From Merdimonas faecis (GTDB lineage: Bacteria > Bacillota > Clostridia > Lachnospirales > Lachnospiraceae), in assembly GCF_001754075.1 (NCBI RefSeq), contig NZ_MIEH01000014.1, positions 62,001-126,000 of the forward strand: a stretch of 64,000 nucleotides of DNA, written 5' to 3'. Positions 16,913 through 24,510 of the stretch are shown piece after piece; position 1 is the first letter of the stretch; each line of letters begins with the position of its first letter. A program made the translations under genes and the position numbers. The notes below the pieces were generated by a model. That model was given only the letters and a program-made list of their open reading frames with translations. It was not told where the DNA came from and made no database searches.

Positions 16913-17236
16913 ATGGAAAAATCACTTGATTACAAGGGAAGATGGCGCAATCATACGGTGGCGTTCCGGGTATCTGATGAAGAAGCAAAGCTACTGAATG
17001 ATTTGGTGGCTTTGTCGGGACTGACAAAGCAGGATTATATTACAAGGCGGCTCTTATGCCGGGACGTTGTGGTGCAGGGCAATCCGAGGGTGTATAAGGC
17101 ACTGAAAAATCAAATGTCGGCAATTTATGAGGAATTGAAGCACATGGAAAGCGTAAGCCCGGACAATGACGAACTGCTCTACACATTACAGGTAATCGCA
17201 ATCACGTTAGACGGTCTGAAAGGGGAAGATGAATGA
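16913..17236 (+). CDS. MobC-like relaxosome accessory protein
   Basis: This 107-residue protein carries a ribbon-helix-helix-type start, NHTVAFRVSDEEAKLLNDLV, and a helical remainder (LTKQDYITRRLLCRDVVVQG). It resembles the MobC family that binds near oriT and helps the relaxase open DNA. It is placed 4 bases after the integrase and overlaps the following ATPase gene by 4 bases (ATGA), so all are one operon. Homology is judged by pattern only. Confidence 0.7.
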   Translation: MEKSLDYKGRWRNHTVAFRVSDEEAKLLNDLVALSGLTKQDYITRRLLCRDVVVQGNPRVYKALKNQMSAIYEELKHMESVSPDNDELLYTLQVIAITLDGLKGEDE

Positions 17237-18366
17237 CAGAAAAAAGAAAAACGACTGCTCCCGTATCATCTGTTGGCGCAGATGGGGAACAGCCGAACAA
17301 TAAAAACCACAAAAAAATTATAGCAAATGAAAACGTAAAAAACAATCTGCAAGCCACAAATTGCCCGAAGAAATCCGGGCAGGGCGGCGGGCTTCAAACG
17401 GTTTCCATGACAGAACTGTATGATACGGTTTACCCGCCGAGAACGCCTGTTGTGGACGGCTTCCTGTATGGCGGCACTTATCTCTTTGTAGGTGCGCCGA
17501 AAGTGGGGAAATCGTTCTTTATGGGGCAGCTTGCCTATCATGTGGCAATGGGGCTTCCGCTGTGGAATTATCCCGTCCGAAAAGGGACGGTATTATACCT
17601 TGCACTGGAAGATGATTATGCAAGGCTTCAGCGGCGGCTGTCCGTCATGTTTGGCGTGGAGTGTGCGGACAATTTATATTTCGCAACGCAGGCAAAGACA
17701 CTGAACGAGGGACTGGACGGAGAATTAGAGGGCTTTATAAAGGAGCATAAGGACGCAAGGCTGATTATCATTGACACGCTCCAAAAAGTGCGTGAGGTCG
17801 GCGGGGACAGGTACAGTTATTCCAGTGACTATGAGATTGTGACAAAGCTGAAATCATTCAGCGATAAATATGGGGTCTGCTTGTTGGTGGTTCATCATAC
17901 CCGCAAGTTGGAGTCCGAGGACAGTTTTGATATGATTTCCGGCACAAACGGACTTCTCGGTGCGGCAGACGGGGCGTTTATCATGCACAAGAAAAAGCGT
18001 ACGGACAATACGGCGGTCATGGACATTGTGGGTCGTGACCAGCCCGATCAAGAATTAACAATCGAATTTGACCGGGAACAATGTATTTGGAAATTTCAGA
18101 AAGCGGAAACGGAATTGTGGAAACAGCCGCCCAATCCATTACTTGAAGCAATCAACGAATTTCTGACAGAGGAGATGCAGGAGTGGGAGGGGACTGCAAC
18201 GGAACTTCTGAAACAGTTGCCGGATATGCAGTTGTCGGCGAATGTGCTTTCTCGGAAATTAAATGTAGTCAACAGCCAGTTGCTTAATGAGTATGGCATT
18301 TTCTACGACAATAAGCGGGGGCATGAGAGAAAAATCATTCTGAAACGGCTAGAGCAAAAAGAGTAA
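17233..18366 (+). CDS. RepA-like AAA/RecA-fold ATPase
   Basis: The protein has 377 residues. An N-terminal region rich in Lys and Asn (about 1-60) is low in complexity. The ATPase domain has Walker A GAPKVGKSF, a strand VLYLALEDDYARLQRRL and Walker B RLIIIDTLQKVRE. It matches the RepA/DnaB-type hexameric helicases of plasmids and mobile elements. It probably helps replicate the circular form, or loads during transfer. The C-terminal 90 residues form a winged-helix-like tail (ELLKQLPDMQLSANVLSRKL). Confidence 0.75.
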   Translation: MTEKRKTTAPVSSVGADGEQPNNKNHKKIIANENVKNNLQATNCPKKSGQGGGLQTVSMTELYDTVYPPRTPVVDGFLYGGTYLFVGAPKVGKSFFMGQLAYHVAMGLPLWNYPVRKGTVLYLALEDDYARLQRRLSVMFGVECADNLYFATQAKTLNEGLDGELEGFIKEHKDARLIIIDTLQKVREVGGDRYSYSSDYEIVTKLKSFSDKYGVCLLVVHHTRKLESEDSFDMISGTNGLLGAADGAFIMHKKKRTDNTAVMDIVGRDQPDQELTIEFDREQCIWKFQKAETELWKQPPNPLLEAINEFLTEEMQEWEGTATELLKQLPDMQLSANVLSRKLNVVNSQLLNEYGIFYDNKRGHERKIILKRLEQKE

Positions 18367-18664
18367 GGTGCGACGATATGCGTCGGTTGCGACGGTATTT
18401 TTGATAGCGGGGCGGTATAGAAAATATCGACGCTATCGACGCAAACCGACGCATGGGGGAGCAGTAAAGCGGCGGGTAGCCGTCCACCGTCCGCAGGACG
18501 GAAAGCCCCCGGCAGGGCGCAAAGGCACTTTTGATAGAGCGTAGCCTGTCGAAAGTGCTTTTGCGTTACTTTCGGGAAAGTAACAAAGCCGAAGCGAAGA
18601 AACTTCGCTTTGCGCCTTAGTCGGCGCAGTAAAATCAGTATATAGAATGTGGAGGATATGCCTA
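18367..18664. other. Putative oriT region of element 1
   Basis: This 298-base gap holds a run of stem-loops. ATGCGTCGGTTGCG (18378-18391) pairs with CGACGCAAACCGACGCAT (18437-18454). CCGTCC-GCA-GGACGG is at 18487-18501. CGCAAAGGCACTTTTGA (18518-18534) pairs with TCGAAAGTGCTTTTGCG (18549-18565). GTTACTTTCGGGAAAGTAAC is at 18565-18584, and AAGCGAAG-AAA-CTTCGCTT at 18592-18610. Dense hairpins just upstream of a relaxase gene are typical of an origin of transfer. The nick site cannot be located by eye. Confidence 0.65.
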
Positions 18665-20035
18665 TTGGAAAGAACGATTAGCGGTATGATGGGGAAAGGT
18701 TCAGTCAATCACAATACAAGAGCCTTTACAGCTAAAAATGTAGATAAGGAACGTAGTCGGGATAACGTGGAATTTTGCCACTCGGATATAAAAGAAGTTT
18801 ACCACAATCTTTTTGATGATGCACTGGAACGCTACAACGCAAAGCAGAAACGGAGTGACCGAAAGATTGACGATTACTATGAGAAGATACGCCGGGGAAA
18901 GCAGGAGAAATTATTTTATGAGGTAATCTTCCAAATCGGCAACAAGGACGATATGAACGTACAGAGCAATGAGGGACAGTTGGCGAAAGAAATTTTATGT
19001 GAGTTTATGGAGCAGTTTCAGAAAAGAAATCCGAACTTATATGTTTTTTCAAGTCACTTGCATATGGACGAACAGACACCGCATATTCACATTGATTTTG
19101 TTCCTTTTATCCGTAACAGTAAGCGTGGACTTGATACGAGAGTTTCCCTCAAAGGCGCACTGTCAGAGCAGGGCTTTAAAGGCGGCACAAGGGGAATGAC
19201 GGAATGGAATGAATGGATTGAAGCGGAGAAGCAGGAACTTTCAAAAGTCATGGGACATTATGGCGTACAATGGAAGCAGTTAGGCACACATAACAAGCAT
19301 TTGTCTGTACTCGACTTTGAGAAGCAGGAACGGCAGAAAGAAGTTGCGGAACTGGAACAGACGATTTCCGGCAGTAAAGAGGAATTATCTAATATTCTTC
19401 ATCAGCAGATAGCGGCAGGACAGGAAACGGAGCAGATACGGAAAGAGGGTGAAGCAATCCGACAGGAAGTATCTGAACTTACCGCAACAAATCATCTGTT
19501 GAAAGAGCAGACGGAAACGCTGACTGAGGATAAAGAAAAGCTGTTATCCGAAAATGAAAAATTGGAGAAACAGCAGAAAAAGTTACAGCAGGAACTTAAC
19601 AAAATGGTACAGTCAAAAGAAGTCATGGAGAGAAATATACACGCCTATGACGAAGATGTGAAATGGCAGTTGGCAGAGCCGGGGGCATTTATGAGCGCAA
19701 AAGCATACAGGGATAAAAAGGCTTTACCGCTTGTGGAGAAATTGAAAGAAGTGGTAAAAAATCTGACTATCAAGTGCGTACAGCTTACGGAGCAGGGCAG
19801 GAAGTTGACCGCCAAAGTGGACGGGCAACAAAAGCAGATTAGTCGCTTGACGAATAAGGTCATGGAGCAGAGCGACACCATAGACCGATTGCAGGAAAAA
19901 GCGGTTGATTTTGGGCGTTTGGAGCGTCATTTCGGCAGGGAACAGGTGCAGTTGATAGTAGAGCGGGCAAAGGCATTAGAACAGGCAGAAATGGCAAAGA
20001 AACGCCCGAAACATGCCTTTGAAATGAGCCGATAG
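18665..20035 (+). CDS. mob: MobV-family (Mob/Pre) relaxase
   Basis: This 456-residue protein starts with TTG 18665 after TGGAGGAT. The relaxase domain begins MERTISGMMGKGSVNHNTRA with the NHN block of MobV proteins and continues to the histidine motif HLHMDEQTPHIHIDF at about 130-145. The rest is a long coiled coil (about 225-340) rich in Glu, Lys and Gln. It nicks oriT and leads the DNA strand into a recipient through a helper's conjugation apparatus. The oriT-like hairpins lie directly upstream. Confidence 0.88.
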   Translation: MERTISGMMGKGSVNHNTRAFTAKNVDKERSRDNVEFCHSDIKEVYHNLFDDALERYNAKQKRSDRKIDDYYEKIRRGKQEKLFYEVIFQIGNKDDMNVQSNEGQLAKEILCEFMEQFQKRNPNLYVFSSHLHMDEQTPHIHIDFVPFIRNSKRGLDTRVSLKGALSEQGFKGGTRGMTEWNEWIEAEKQELSKVMGHYGVQWKQLGTHNKHLSVLDFEKQERQKEVAELEQTISGSKEELSNILHQQIAAGQETEQIRKEGEAIRQEVSELTATNHLLKEQTETLTEDKEKLLSENEKLEKQQKKLQQELNKMVQSKEVMERNIHAYDEDVKWQLAEPGAFMSAKAYRDKKALPLVEKLKEVVKNLTIKCVQLTEQGRKLTAKVDGQQKQISRLTNKVMEQSDTIDRLQEKAVDFGRLERHFGREQVQLIVERAKALEQAEMAKKRPKHAFEMSR

Positions 20036-20056
20036 GAAAGTGAGGATTGATAGGAT

Positions 20057-20371
20057 ATGACCGATATGGAAAAGAAAGTTATGATACGGCTGTGTGCTAA
20101 AATCGTAGCAGATACAGACCTTTACGAAACGGACAAGGAGGTGCAAAATCTGATAGACTGGGTATGTTTGTCGGAGCAGATAAAGGAAAACAATAATACA
20201 ATCCGTAATCTGACCGGGGAATATAAAAAGATAGAGCCGGATTGTCGGGAGGGAGTGCGGGCGCAGTTGGAACGCATGAAAGAACTGTGCAAAGAGCGCA
20301 ATAATCTGTATGAGAAGCAGAATGACTTGAAAGGGCAGAAGTGGAAGATTGAGAAATCCTTGGAACGATAA
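20057..20371 (+). CDS. Small coiled-coil protein, unknown
   Basis: This 104-residue charged protein is mostly helical, with heptad-like stretches (YKKIEPDCREGVRAQLERMK, LCKERNNLYEKQNDLKGQK). It lies 22 bases after the relaxase gene and is likely in its transcript. ATG 20057 has a weak upstream site (GATAGGAT). It may be a mobilisation accessory protein. No family is recognised. Confidence 0.5.
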   Translation: MTDMEKKVMIRLCAKIVADTDLYETDKEVQNLIDWVCLSEQIKENNNTIRNLTGEYKKIEPDCREGVRAQLERMKELCKERNNLYEKQNDLKGQKWKIEKSLER

Positions 20372-20483
20372 GAAATGTGGGGCGTGGCGGTTGCTATGCC
20401 CTATATTTTTGTGGAAAATAAAAGAAACAGGTGATATAATCAAAATGTTAAATGATAAATTGCAGAAAGGGAGAATTAAAAGA

Positions 20484-20516
20484 ATGTTAGACCGGAATTG
20501 TTGGAGGCTATTATGA
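20484..20516 (+). CDS. Ten-residue leader peptide before the kinase gene
   Basis: ATG 20484 follows AAAGGGAGA and reads MLDRNCWRLL then TGA (20514-20516). The stop overlaps the ATG of the kinase (20513), so ribosomes ending here can restart on the kinase. The kinase ribosome site TTGGAGG (20501-20507) lies inside the peptide. This is the layout of translational coupling or of antibiotic-responsive leaders. That the peptide regulates the downstream methyltransferase is inference. Confidence 0.45.
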   Translation: MLDRNCWRLL

Positions 20517-21037
20517 AACTTACTAACAAACAACCATTATTCATTGTCACCGGGGCTTCCTGTGTTGGAAAATCAACGCTTTGTAATGAAATGTTGATTA
20601 ACGAAAAAGAGTATATTGTAATGGAAAGTGACTTATTGTGGAATGACATCTACAATACACCAGAGGATGATTATTTCGAGTATAATCGTTTATGGTTAAG
20701 GGTATGCGGCAATATCGCACAAGCTGGAAAACCTGTTGTGCTATGTGGCTGCAGAGTGCCCAAACAACTTGAAAATTTACCGGAAAGAGAATTGTTTACC
20801 CATACTTATTATCTTGCCGTTGTCTGTGATGATGTTGTTTTGGTTGAAAGAATGCGTAAAGGACGCGGGGTAAGTGATGATGAGTGGATTAGAAACTCTA
20901 TGGATTTTAATAAATGGCTGAAGCAACAGGCAAGCGAAAATGCTCCATATCCTATAACATTACTGGATACTTCTGACATTTCGCCTATACAGGCAGCCTT
21001 AAGGGTTAATAATTGGGTTATGGAAAAAATCCTATGA
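20513..21037 (+). CDS. P-loop nucleoside/nucleotide kinase-like protein
   Basis: This 174-residue protein has Walker A TGASCVGKST at about 13-22 and an acidic ESD motif (VMESDLLW). A lid-like RMRKGRG region is in the middle, as in small-molecule or AAA-type kinases. Start ATG 20513 is preferred over TTG 20498 because TTGGAGG precedes it at the right distance. It overlaps the following methyltransferase reading frame region (start 21067 is 29 bases later). The pairing with an rRNA methyltransferase suggests a resistance or RNA-modification cargo pair. The substrate is unknown. Confidence 0.65.
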   Translation: MKLTNKQPLFIVTGASCVGKSTLCNEMLINEKEYIVMESDLLWNDIYNTPEDDYFEYNRLWLRVCGNIAQAGKPVVLCGCRVPKQLENLPERELFTHTYYLAVVCDDVVLVERMRKGRGVSDDEWIRNSMDFNKWLKQQASENAPYPITLLDTSDISPIQAALRVNNWVMEKIL

Positions 21038-21066
21038 TTGATTTATGGAGAATGGGGGAAAGAAAA

Positions 21067-21903
21067 ATGCAGGAAGCAAAAGTATTCACTAAAAACAACA
21101 TATTTCAAAAATTCGAGGTGCTGAAAACAAATCGAAATAAACGTTACAGATACCATGAATTTTTTGTTGAAGGTGTCCGCAGCCTTAACGAGGCAGTGAG
21201 GAATAACTGGAAAATCAAATCATTTGTTTATGATAAAAACAATCTTTCCGATTGGGCGAAGGATATGATAAATAAGGTAAATACAGACATGAATTATTGT
21301 CTGACGCCGGAGCTTATGAAAGAATTGAGTGGAAAAGAGGACACTTCAGAGTTGATGGCGGTAATCGAAATGCGGGAGGATGAACTTGAGCAGGTCACGC
21401 TTTCCGAGAAGCCTTTTATTGTCTTATTTGACCGCCCTTCAAACAGGGGAAATCTTGGCACTATGATACGATCTTGTGATGCGCTTGGGGTGGACATGCT
21501 CATCATCACGGGTCATGCGGTAGATTTATATGATACGGACGTGGTGGTCTCGGCCATGGGGTCGTTTTTTAAACTGCCTGTTATCAGAATTTCCGATAAC
21601 AAGGCATTATTTGAATATATTGATAAATTGAAAAAAAGATATACTGATTTTACTACAATAGGAACTACGGCTCATAATGAAGATCCTGTTTACTCCATAA
21701 ATCTGACTTCTCCGCTTATGTTGATGATGGGAAATGAAACCATGGGATTAAACAAAACGCTAAAGGAGTATTGTGATTTGCTCTGTACGATACCGATGTC
21801 CGAGAACTCATACGCCACATCATTTAATGTAAGCTGCGCCGCTTCGATACTGATGTATGAAATAACAAGGCAGAGAGGAATAAAAATCAAAGGGACTCTT
21901 TAG
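21067..21903 (+). CDS. SpoU/TrmH-family RNA 2'-O-methyltransferase
   Basis: This 278-residue protein has an N-terminal substrate-binding domain (FQKFEVLKTNRNKRYRYHEF, residues about 12-31) and a C-terminal SPOUT domain. The three SPOUT motifs are clear: RPSNRGNLGTMIRSCDALG, MLMMGNETMGL and IPMSENSYATSFNVSCAAS. The trefoil knot binds SAM. Chromosomal SpoU enzymes modify tRNA or 23S rRNA. Members carried on mobile DNA include thiostrepton- and avilamycin-type resistance enzymes, so a resistance role is possible. Start 21067 follows GGGGGAAAG; two earlier in-frame starts (21013, 21034) lack as good a site. It is the last gene of element 1. Confidence 0.82.
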   Translation: MQEAKVFTKNNIFQKFEVLKTNRNKRYRYHEFFVEGVRSLNEAVRNNWKIKSFVYDKNNLSDWAKDMINKVNTDMNYCLTPELMKELSGKEDTSELMAVIEMREDELEQVTLSEKPFIVLFDRPSNRGNLGTMIRSCDALGVDMLIITGHAVDLYDTDVVVSAMGSFFKLPVIRISDNKALFEYIDKLKKRYTDFTTIGTTAHNEDPVYSINLTSPLMLMMGNETMGLNKTLKEYCDLLCTIPMSENSYATSFNVSCAASILMYEITRQRGIKIKGTL

Positions 21904-22290
21904 AAGCTATCATGTTACATCTGCTCCATAGCTCGTCTTTATAAGCAAATGCGTTCTTGATTAATTAGTGGCAGAATGCGTTATTAAGACTTTATAATTA
22001 AAATGGCGGGGAGTGACAAGTTGACTGTTTATGATATATACATACATGGTGCTAGCACCATGTAATAAGGTGATTAAGGAAAAATTTTGCTTTTGGTGCG
22101 TGTGCAAAATTTCAAAAAATGGATTGCTAATTTGTAGGGATTTGCTATAATAAATGCGTGGCAACATTTTGGCAACAGAAAATCAGCAAGCCATAATAAA
22201 TGATGTAATTGATGTAAAAATGGGCGTGTATTTGCATAAAACTTAAACAAATATAGTTAAAAACAACAAAGAACACGCCGAGTTCGAATA
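21904..22290. promoter_or_regulatory. Right end of element 1: palindrome, arm repeats and operator copy
   Basis: This stretch has no gene. It holds a perfect 22-bp palindrome, TACATGGTGCT then AGCACCATGTA (22043-22064); paired TGGCAAC arm repeats (22159-22165 and 22170-22176, 11-base period); and ACTTAAAC plus AGTTAAAA at 22241-22262, the same repeat seen three times upstream of xis. The repressor may therefore bind both ends of the element. Confidence 0.6.
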
Positions 22291-22291
22291 G
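22280..22291. other. Junction attachment core between elements 1 and 2
   Basis: GAGTTCGAATAG matches the core at guaA (GAGTTCGA) and the 12-base copy at 35953-35964. It is attR of element 1 and attL of element 2 in one. Recombination between the outer cores could remove both elements as one circle. Confidence 0.78.
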
Positions 22292-22349
22292 ACACCACAT
22301 CGCTGGGAAGCCTTATTTTACAGGCTTTCCAGAGATTTTTCTCTTTTGT

Positions 22350-22367
22350 TGGCTACAAATTGGCTAC
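22350..22367 (-). repeat. Left arm-type repeats of element 2
   Basis: TGGCTAC at 22350-22356 and 22361-22367 lies 11 bases apart and 62 bases from the core. They overlap the last codons and stop of the integrase gene. The matching pair is at the right end (35831-35848). Confidence 0.7.
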
Positions 22368-23471
22368 ACCTGCCATTTGACTACCATTCGGAACTGTCGT
22401 TCCGTTCATCACATTTTCAAGCTGAGCAGCTACTTCTGCCTGCTTATTCGGATACAGATGACTGTAAGTATTTAAGGTCGTCTGTATTTTTTCATGTCCG
22501 AGCCGGTCTGCGATCAGAAGAGGCTGGCATCCCATTTCGATCAGAAGACTCGCATGGGAGTGGCGGAGATCGTGTACCCGGATTTTTTTAACTCCTGACT
22601 TCTTACATCCACGGAGCATTTCATGGTTCAGAAAACTTTTGGTGTAAGGAAACAGTCTGTCATCCGGCTGGATATCATAGCACTTATTCATATACTCTTT
22701 CAGACAGTTAGCAAGGGTTTGTGGAATGGTAACAACCCGATTGCTTTTTGGCGTCTTTGGCGGCCAGATCACATCCCTGCCGTTGATACGCTGAAAGGTC
22801 TTATTAATCGTGATTGTATGGCCTACCAGATCCACATCTGCAGGTGTTAATGCACATAACTCTCCTACACGCATTCCGGTATAATATAGAGTCATAAATG
22901 CGGTATAGGAGGCTGGTTTATCCTGTACTGCCACTATAAACTGCTCAAATTCTGCTTTTGTCCAGAAGTTCATTTCTTCCGCATGACTTTTTCCCATACT
23001 TCCGGCTTTGGTACATGGATTCTCATGCAGATCATAATATTTCACTGCATAATTGAACATAGCCGTCAGCTGGTTGTTGATCGCTTTTAAATAAGTCTGA
23101 GAATAAGGTTTTCCATTTTCATCCCGATAGGCAGTTAAGCTGTTCTGCCATTTGCGGATATCTTTCGGCGTAATCTCGTTGATAGGGATCTTTCCGAATA
23201 CCGGAAGAATCTTTTTGTCCACCATATAATGCTTACTGATGATGGTAGACTCTTTCAGCCGGTGGCTCATATCTTCAAAATACAGTTCTACGAAATCCTG
23301 AAACAGCATTCCCATATCGGCTGTTGCTTTATTCAGAAAATCCCGTTCCCATTCTAAAGCTTCTTTTTTGGTTGCAAACCCACGTTTCTTTTTATGGATG
23401 ACTTTTCCGGTGTAATCCTTGACACGGATCTGGGACATCCATTTTCCTGAAGTATCCTTTGTTACTGACAA
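22353..23471 (-). CDS. int: Tyrosine integrase of element 2
   Basis: This 372-residue protein has an N-terminal arm-binding domain (KWMSQIRVKDYTGKVIHKKK, TKKEALEWE), a core-binding domain and a catalytic domain. Catalytic positions are visible: Arg in YTGMRVGELCAL, HDLRHS and LGHE, and Tyr in LNTYSHLYP. It has the same overall length and layout as the element 1 integrase, but the sequences differ clearly, and so do the arm repeats (TGGCTAC versus TGGCAAC). It is transcribed toward the attachment junction and its stop codon lies in an arm repeat, so integrase binding could affect its own message. Confidence 0.9.
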   Translation of the reverse strand: MSVTKDTSGKWMSQIRVKDYTGKVIHKKKRGFATKKEALEWERDFLNKATADMGMLFQDFVELYFEDMSHRLKESTIISKHYMVDKKILPVFGKIPINEITPKDIRKWQNSLTAYRDENGKPYSQTYLKAINNQLTAMFNYAVKYYDLHENPCTKAGSMGKSHAEEMNFWTKAEFEQFIVAVQDKPASYTAFMTLYYTGMRVGELCALTPADVDLVGHTITINKTFQRINGRDVIWPPKTPKSNRVVTIPQTLANCLKEYMNKCYDIQPDDRLFPYTKSFLNHEMLRGCKKSGVKKIRVHDLRHSHASLLIEMGCQPLLIADRLGHEKIQTTLNTYSHLYPNKQAEVAAQLENVMNGTTVPNGSQMAGVANL

Positions 23472-23518
23472 ATCTGATCATTCCTTTCTTAGAGTTATGA
23501 AAACCCTATGTTGGGAGA

Positions 23519-24103
23519 TTATTCGCCAGAAAGCAGAGCAGCTCTTCCTTTTATACGCTCGTCCTCATCAAGTTCTTCTAATTCAGACATTTCTACACCC
23601 TGTGAAGCATAATAAGCCAGTGTCTTATCTTTCCACGCCTCATAGGCAGATTTTGACATGCCGTATTCTTTGAAAGATTCTCGATTGTTTTCCCATTCTT
23701 CCAGGAAAAGACATATATCCGCATTCAGATCAGCTGCTTTATCTTTTCCGTCAAAGGTAATGGAGCACTGCCAGCCGTCATGATGAGGCGGTCTTTTTGT
23801 CTCAATAGAAAAATGAAGTCCTGTTATTTTTTCAATCTGAAACAGGCATTCCATTACATCTGAAAGGCTGTCAAATTTAAAATCGCCGGTCTGATGCCCC
23901 AGAAGATAGGTGGAAGTAGTATCCAGCACTTTGGCAAGTTCATTGACCATAGCAATAGATACATCAATTTCTCCGCTTTCGTATTTCTGAATGGTGCGAA
24001 GTGACTTTCCTAAAAGATCTGCTAACTCTTTCTGGTTATAACCTCGTTTTTTTCGGAGAGTTTTAATACGTTCTCCAATCGTTGAAATTTCCATATCGTT
24101 CAT
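23519..24103 (-). CDS. XRE-family repressor of element 2
   Basis: This 194-residue protein has the helix-turn-helix GERIKTLRKKRGYNQKELAD followed by LLGKSLRTIQKYESGEIDVS. The C-terminal part is acidic and helical, like the element 1 repressor, ending in ELDEDERIKGRAALLSGE. It is transcribed together with the integrase (minus strand). The divergent xis promoter and paired TACGAATT-type operators lie just upstream. The start at 24103 follows AGGTGAATAA. By analogy with phage switches it represses the excision operon and regulates itself. Confidence 0.8.
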   Translation of the reverse strand: MNDMEISTIGERIKTLRKKRGYNQKELADLLGKSLRTIQKYESGEIDVSIAMVNELAKVLDTTSTYLLGHQTGDFKFDSLSDVMECLFQIEKITGLHFSIETKRPPHHDGWQCSITFDGKDKAADLNADICLFLEEWENNRESFKEYGMSKSAYEAWKDKTLAYYASQGVEMSELEELDEDERIKGRAALLSGE

Positions 24104-24123
24104 TATTTATTCACCTCATGGAT

Positions 24124-24228
24124 AATATAACATGAAATAATACGAATTGCAAGTGCGTATTATTTAAAATATAAGTTGACAAATATGAATATTAGCCGTA
24201 TGATATAAATACGAATTAAAAGTGCATA
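24124..24228. promoter_or_regulatory. Divergent promoters and operators of element 2
   Basis: Plus strand: TTGACA (24176-24181), 17 bases, TATGAT (24199-24204), a near-consensus promoter for xis. Minus strand: TTGCAA (24147-24152), 17 bases, TATATT (24129-24124) for the repressor. Inverted repeat AAATAATACG (24135-24144) with CGTATTATTT (24156-24165) covers the minus -35. The string TACGAATT then AAGTGC(A/G)TA occurs at 24141 and again at 24210 just after the plus -10. Repressor on both copies would act on both promoters. Confidence 0.72.
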
Positions 24229-24315
24229 TAAAAGACGTGTATAGTGATTTGATATGAATGTTAGGCGTATCTTTATTGCACAGAACAATAGATATCAATC
24301 AAAGGAGGGAACAAG

Positions 24316-24510
24316 ATGCAGATTAAGGTTTCTTATATTACTGCAAACGAGATTATGGAGATTCTCGGAATTGGCAGAAGTAAGGCATATGACATTGTAA
24401 GGGAAATGAATCAGGAACTGGAAAATGCCGGATATAACGTAATCAAGGGAAAAGTTCCAGTCAGATATTTTCAGAAAAAATATTATGGATGTGAGATGAA
24501 GGTAGAATGA
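24316..24510 (+). CDS. Excisionase-like protein of element 2
   Basis: This 64-residue protein reads MQIKVSYITANEIMEILGIG, then RSKAYDIVREMNQELENAGY and VIKGKVPVRYFQKKYYG. The winged-helix pattern matches the excisionase of element 1. It overlaps the primase start by 4 bases (ATGA). AAAGGAGGGA precedes ATG 24316. Expected roles are excision and possibly transcriptional control. Confidence 0.75.
   Translation: MQIKVSYITANEIMEILGIGRSKAYDIVREMNQELENAGYNVIKGKVPVRYFQKKYYGCEMKVE

Larger units (their letters stand above)
14551..22287 (+). mobile_element. Integrative mobilizable element 1 (about 7.7 kb)
   Basis: The boundaries are the GAGTTCGA cores at 14543 and 22280. Inside the ends lie paired TGGCAAC repeats at 11-base period (14614/14625 and 22159/22170), the likely arm sites of its integrase. 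Gene order is repressor, excisionase, integrase, MobC-like, RepA-like ATPase, oriT, MobV-like relaxase, coiled-coil protein, P-loop kinase, SpoU methyltransferase. It carries no transfer apparatus, so it should be mobilised by a helper element. Confidence 0.82.

Noticed and set aside
18665-20035. Relaxase as part of a complete conjugative element
   Set aside because: No coupling protein, VirB4-type ATPase or other secretion genes occur in either element; both are mobilizable only.
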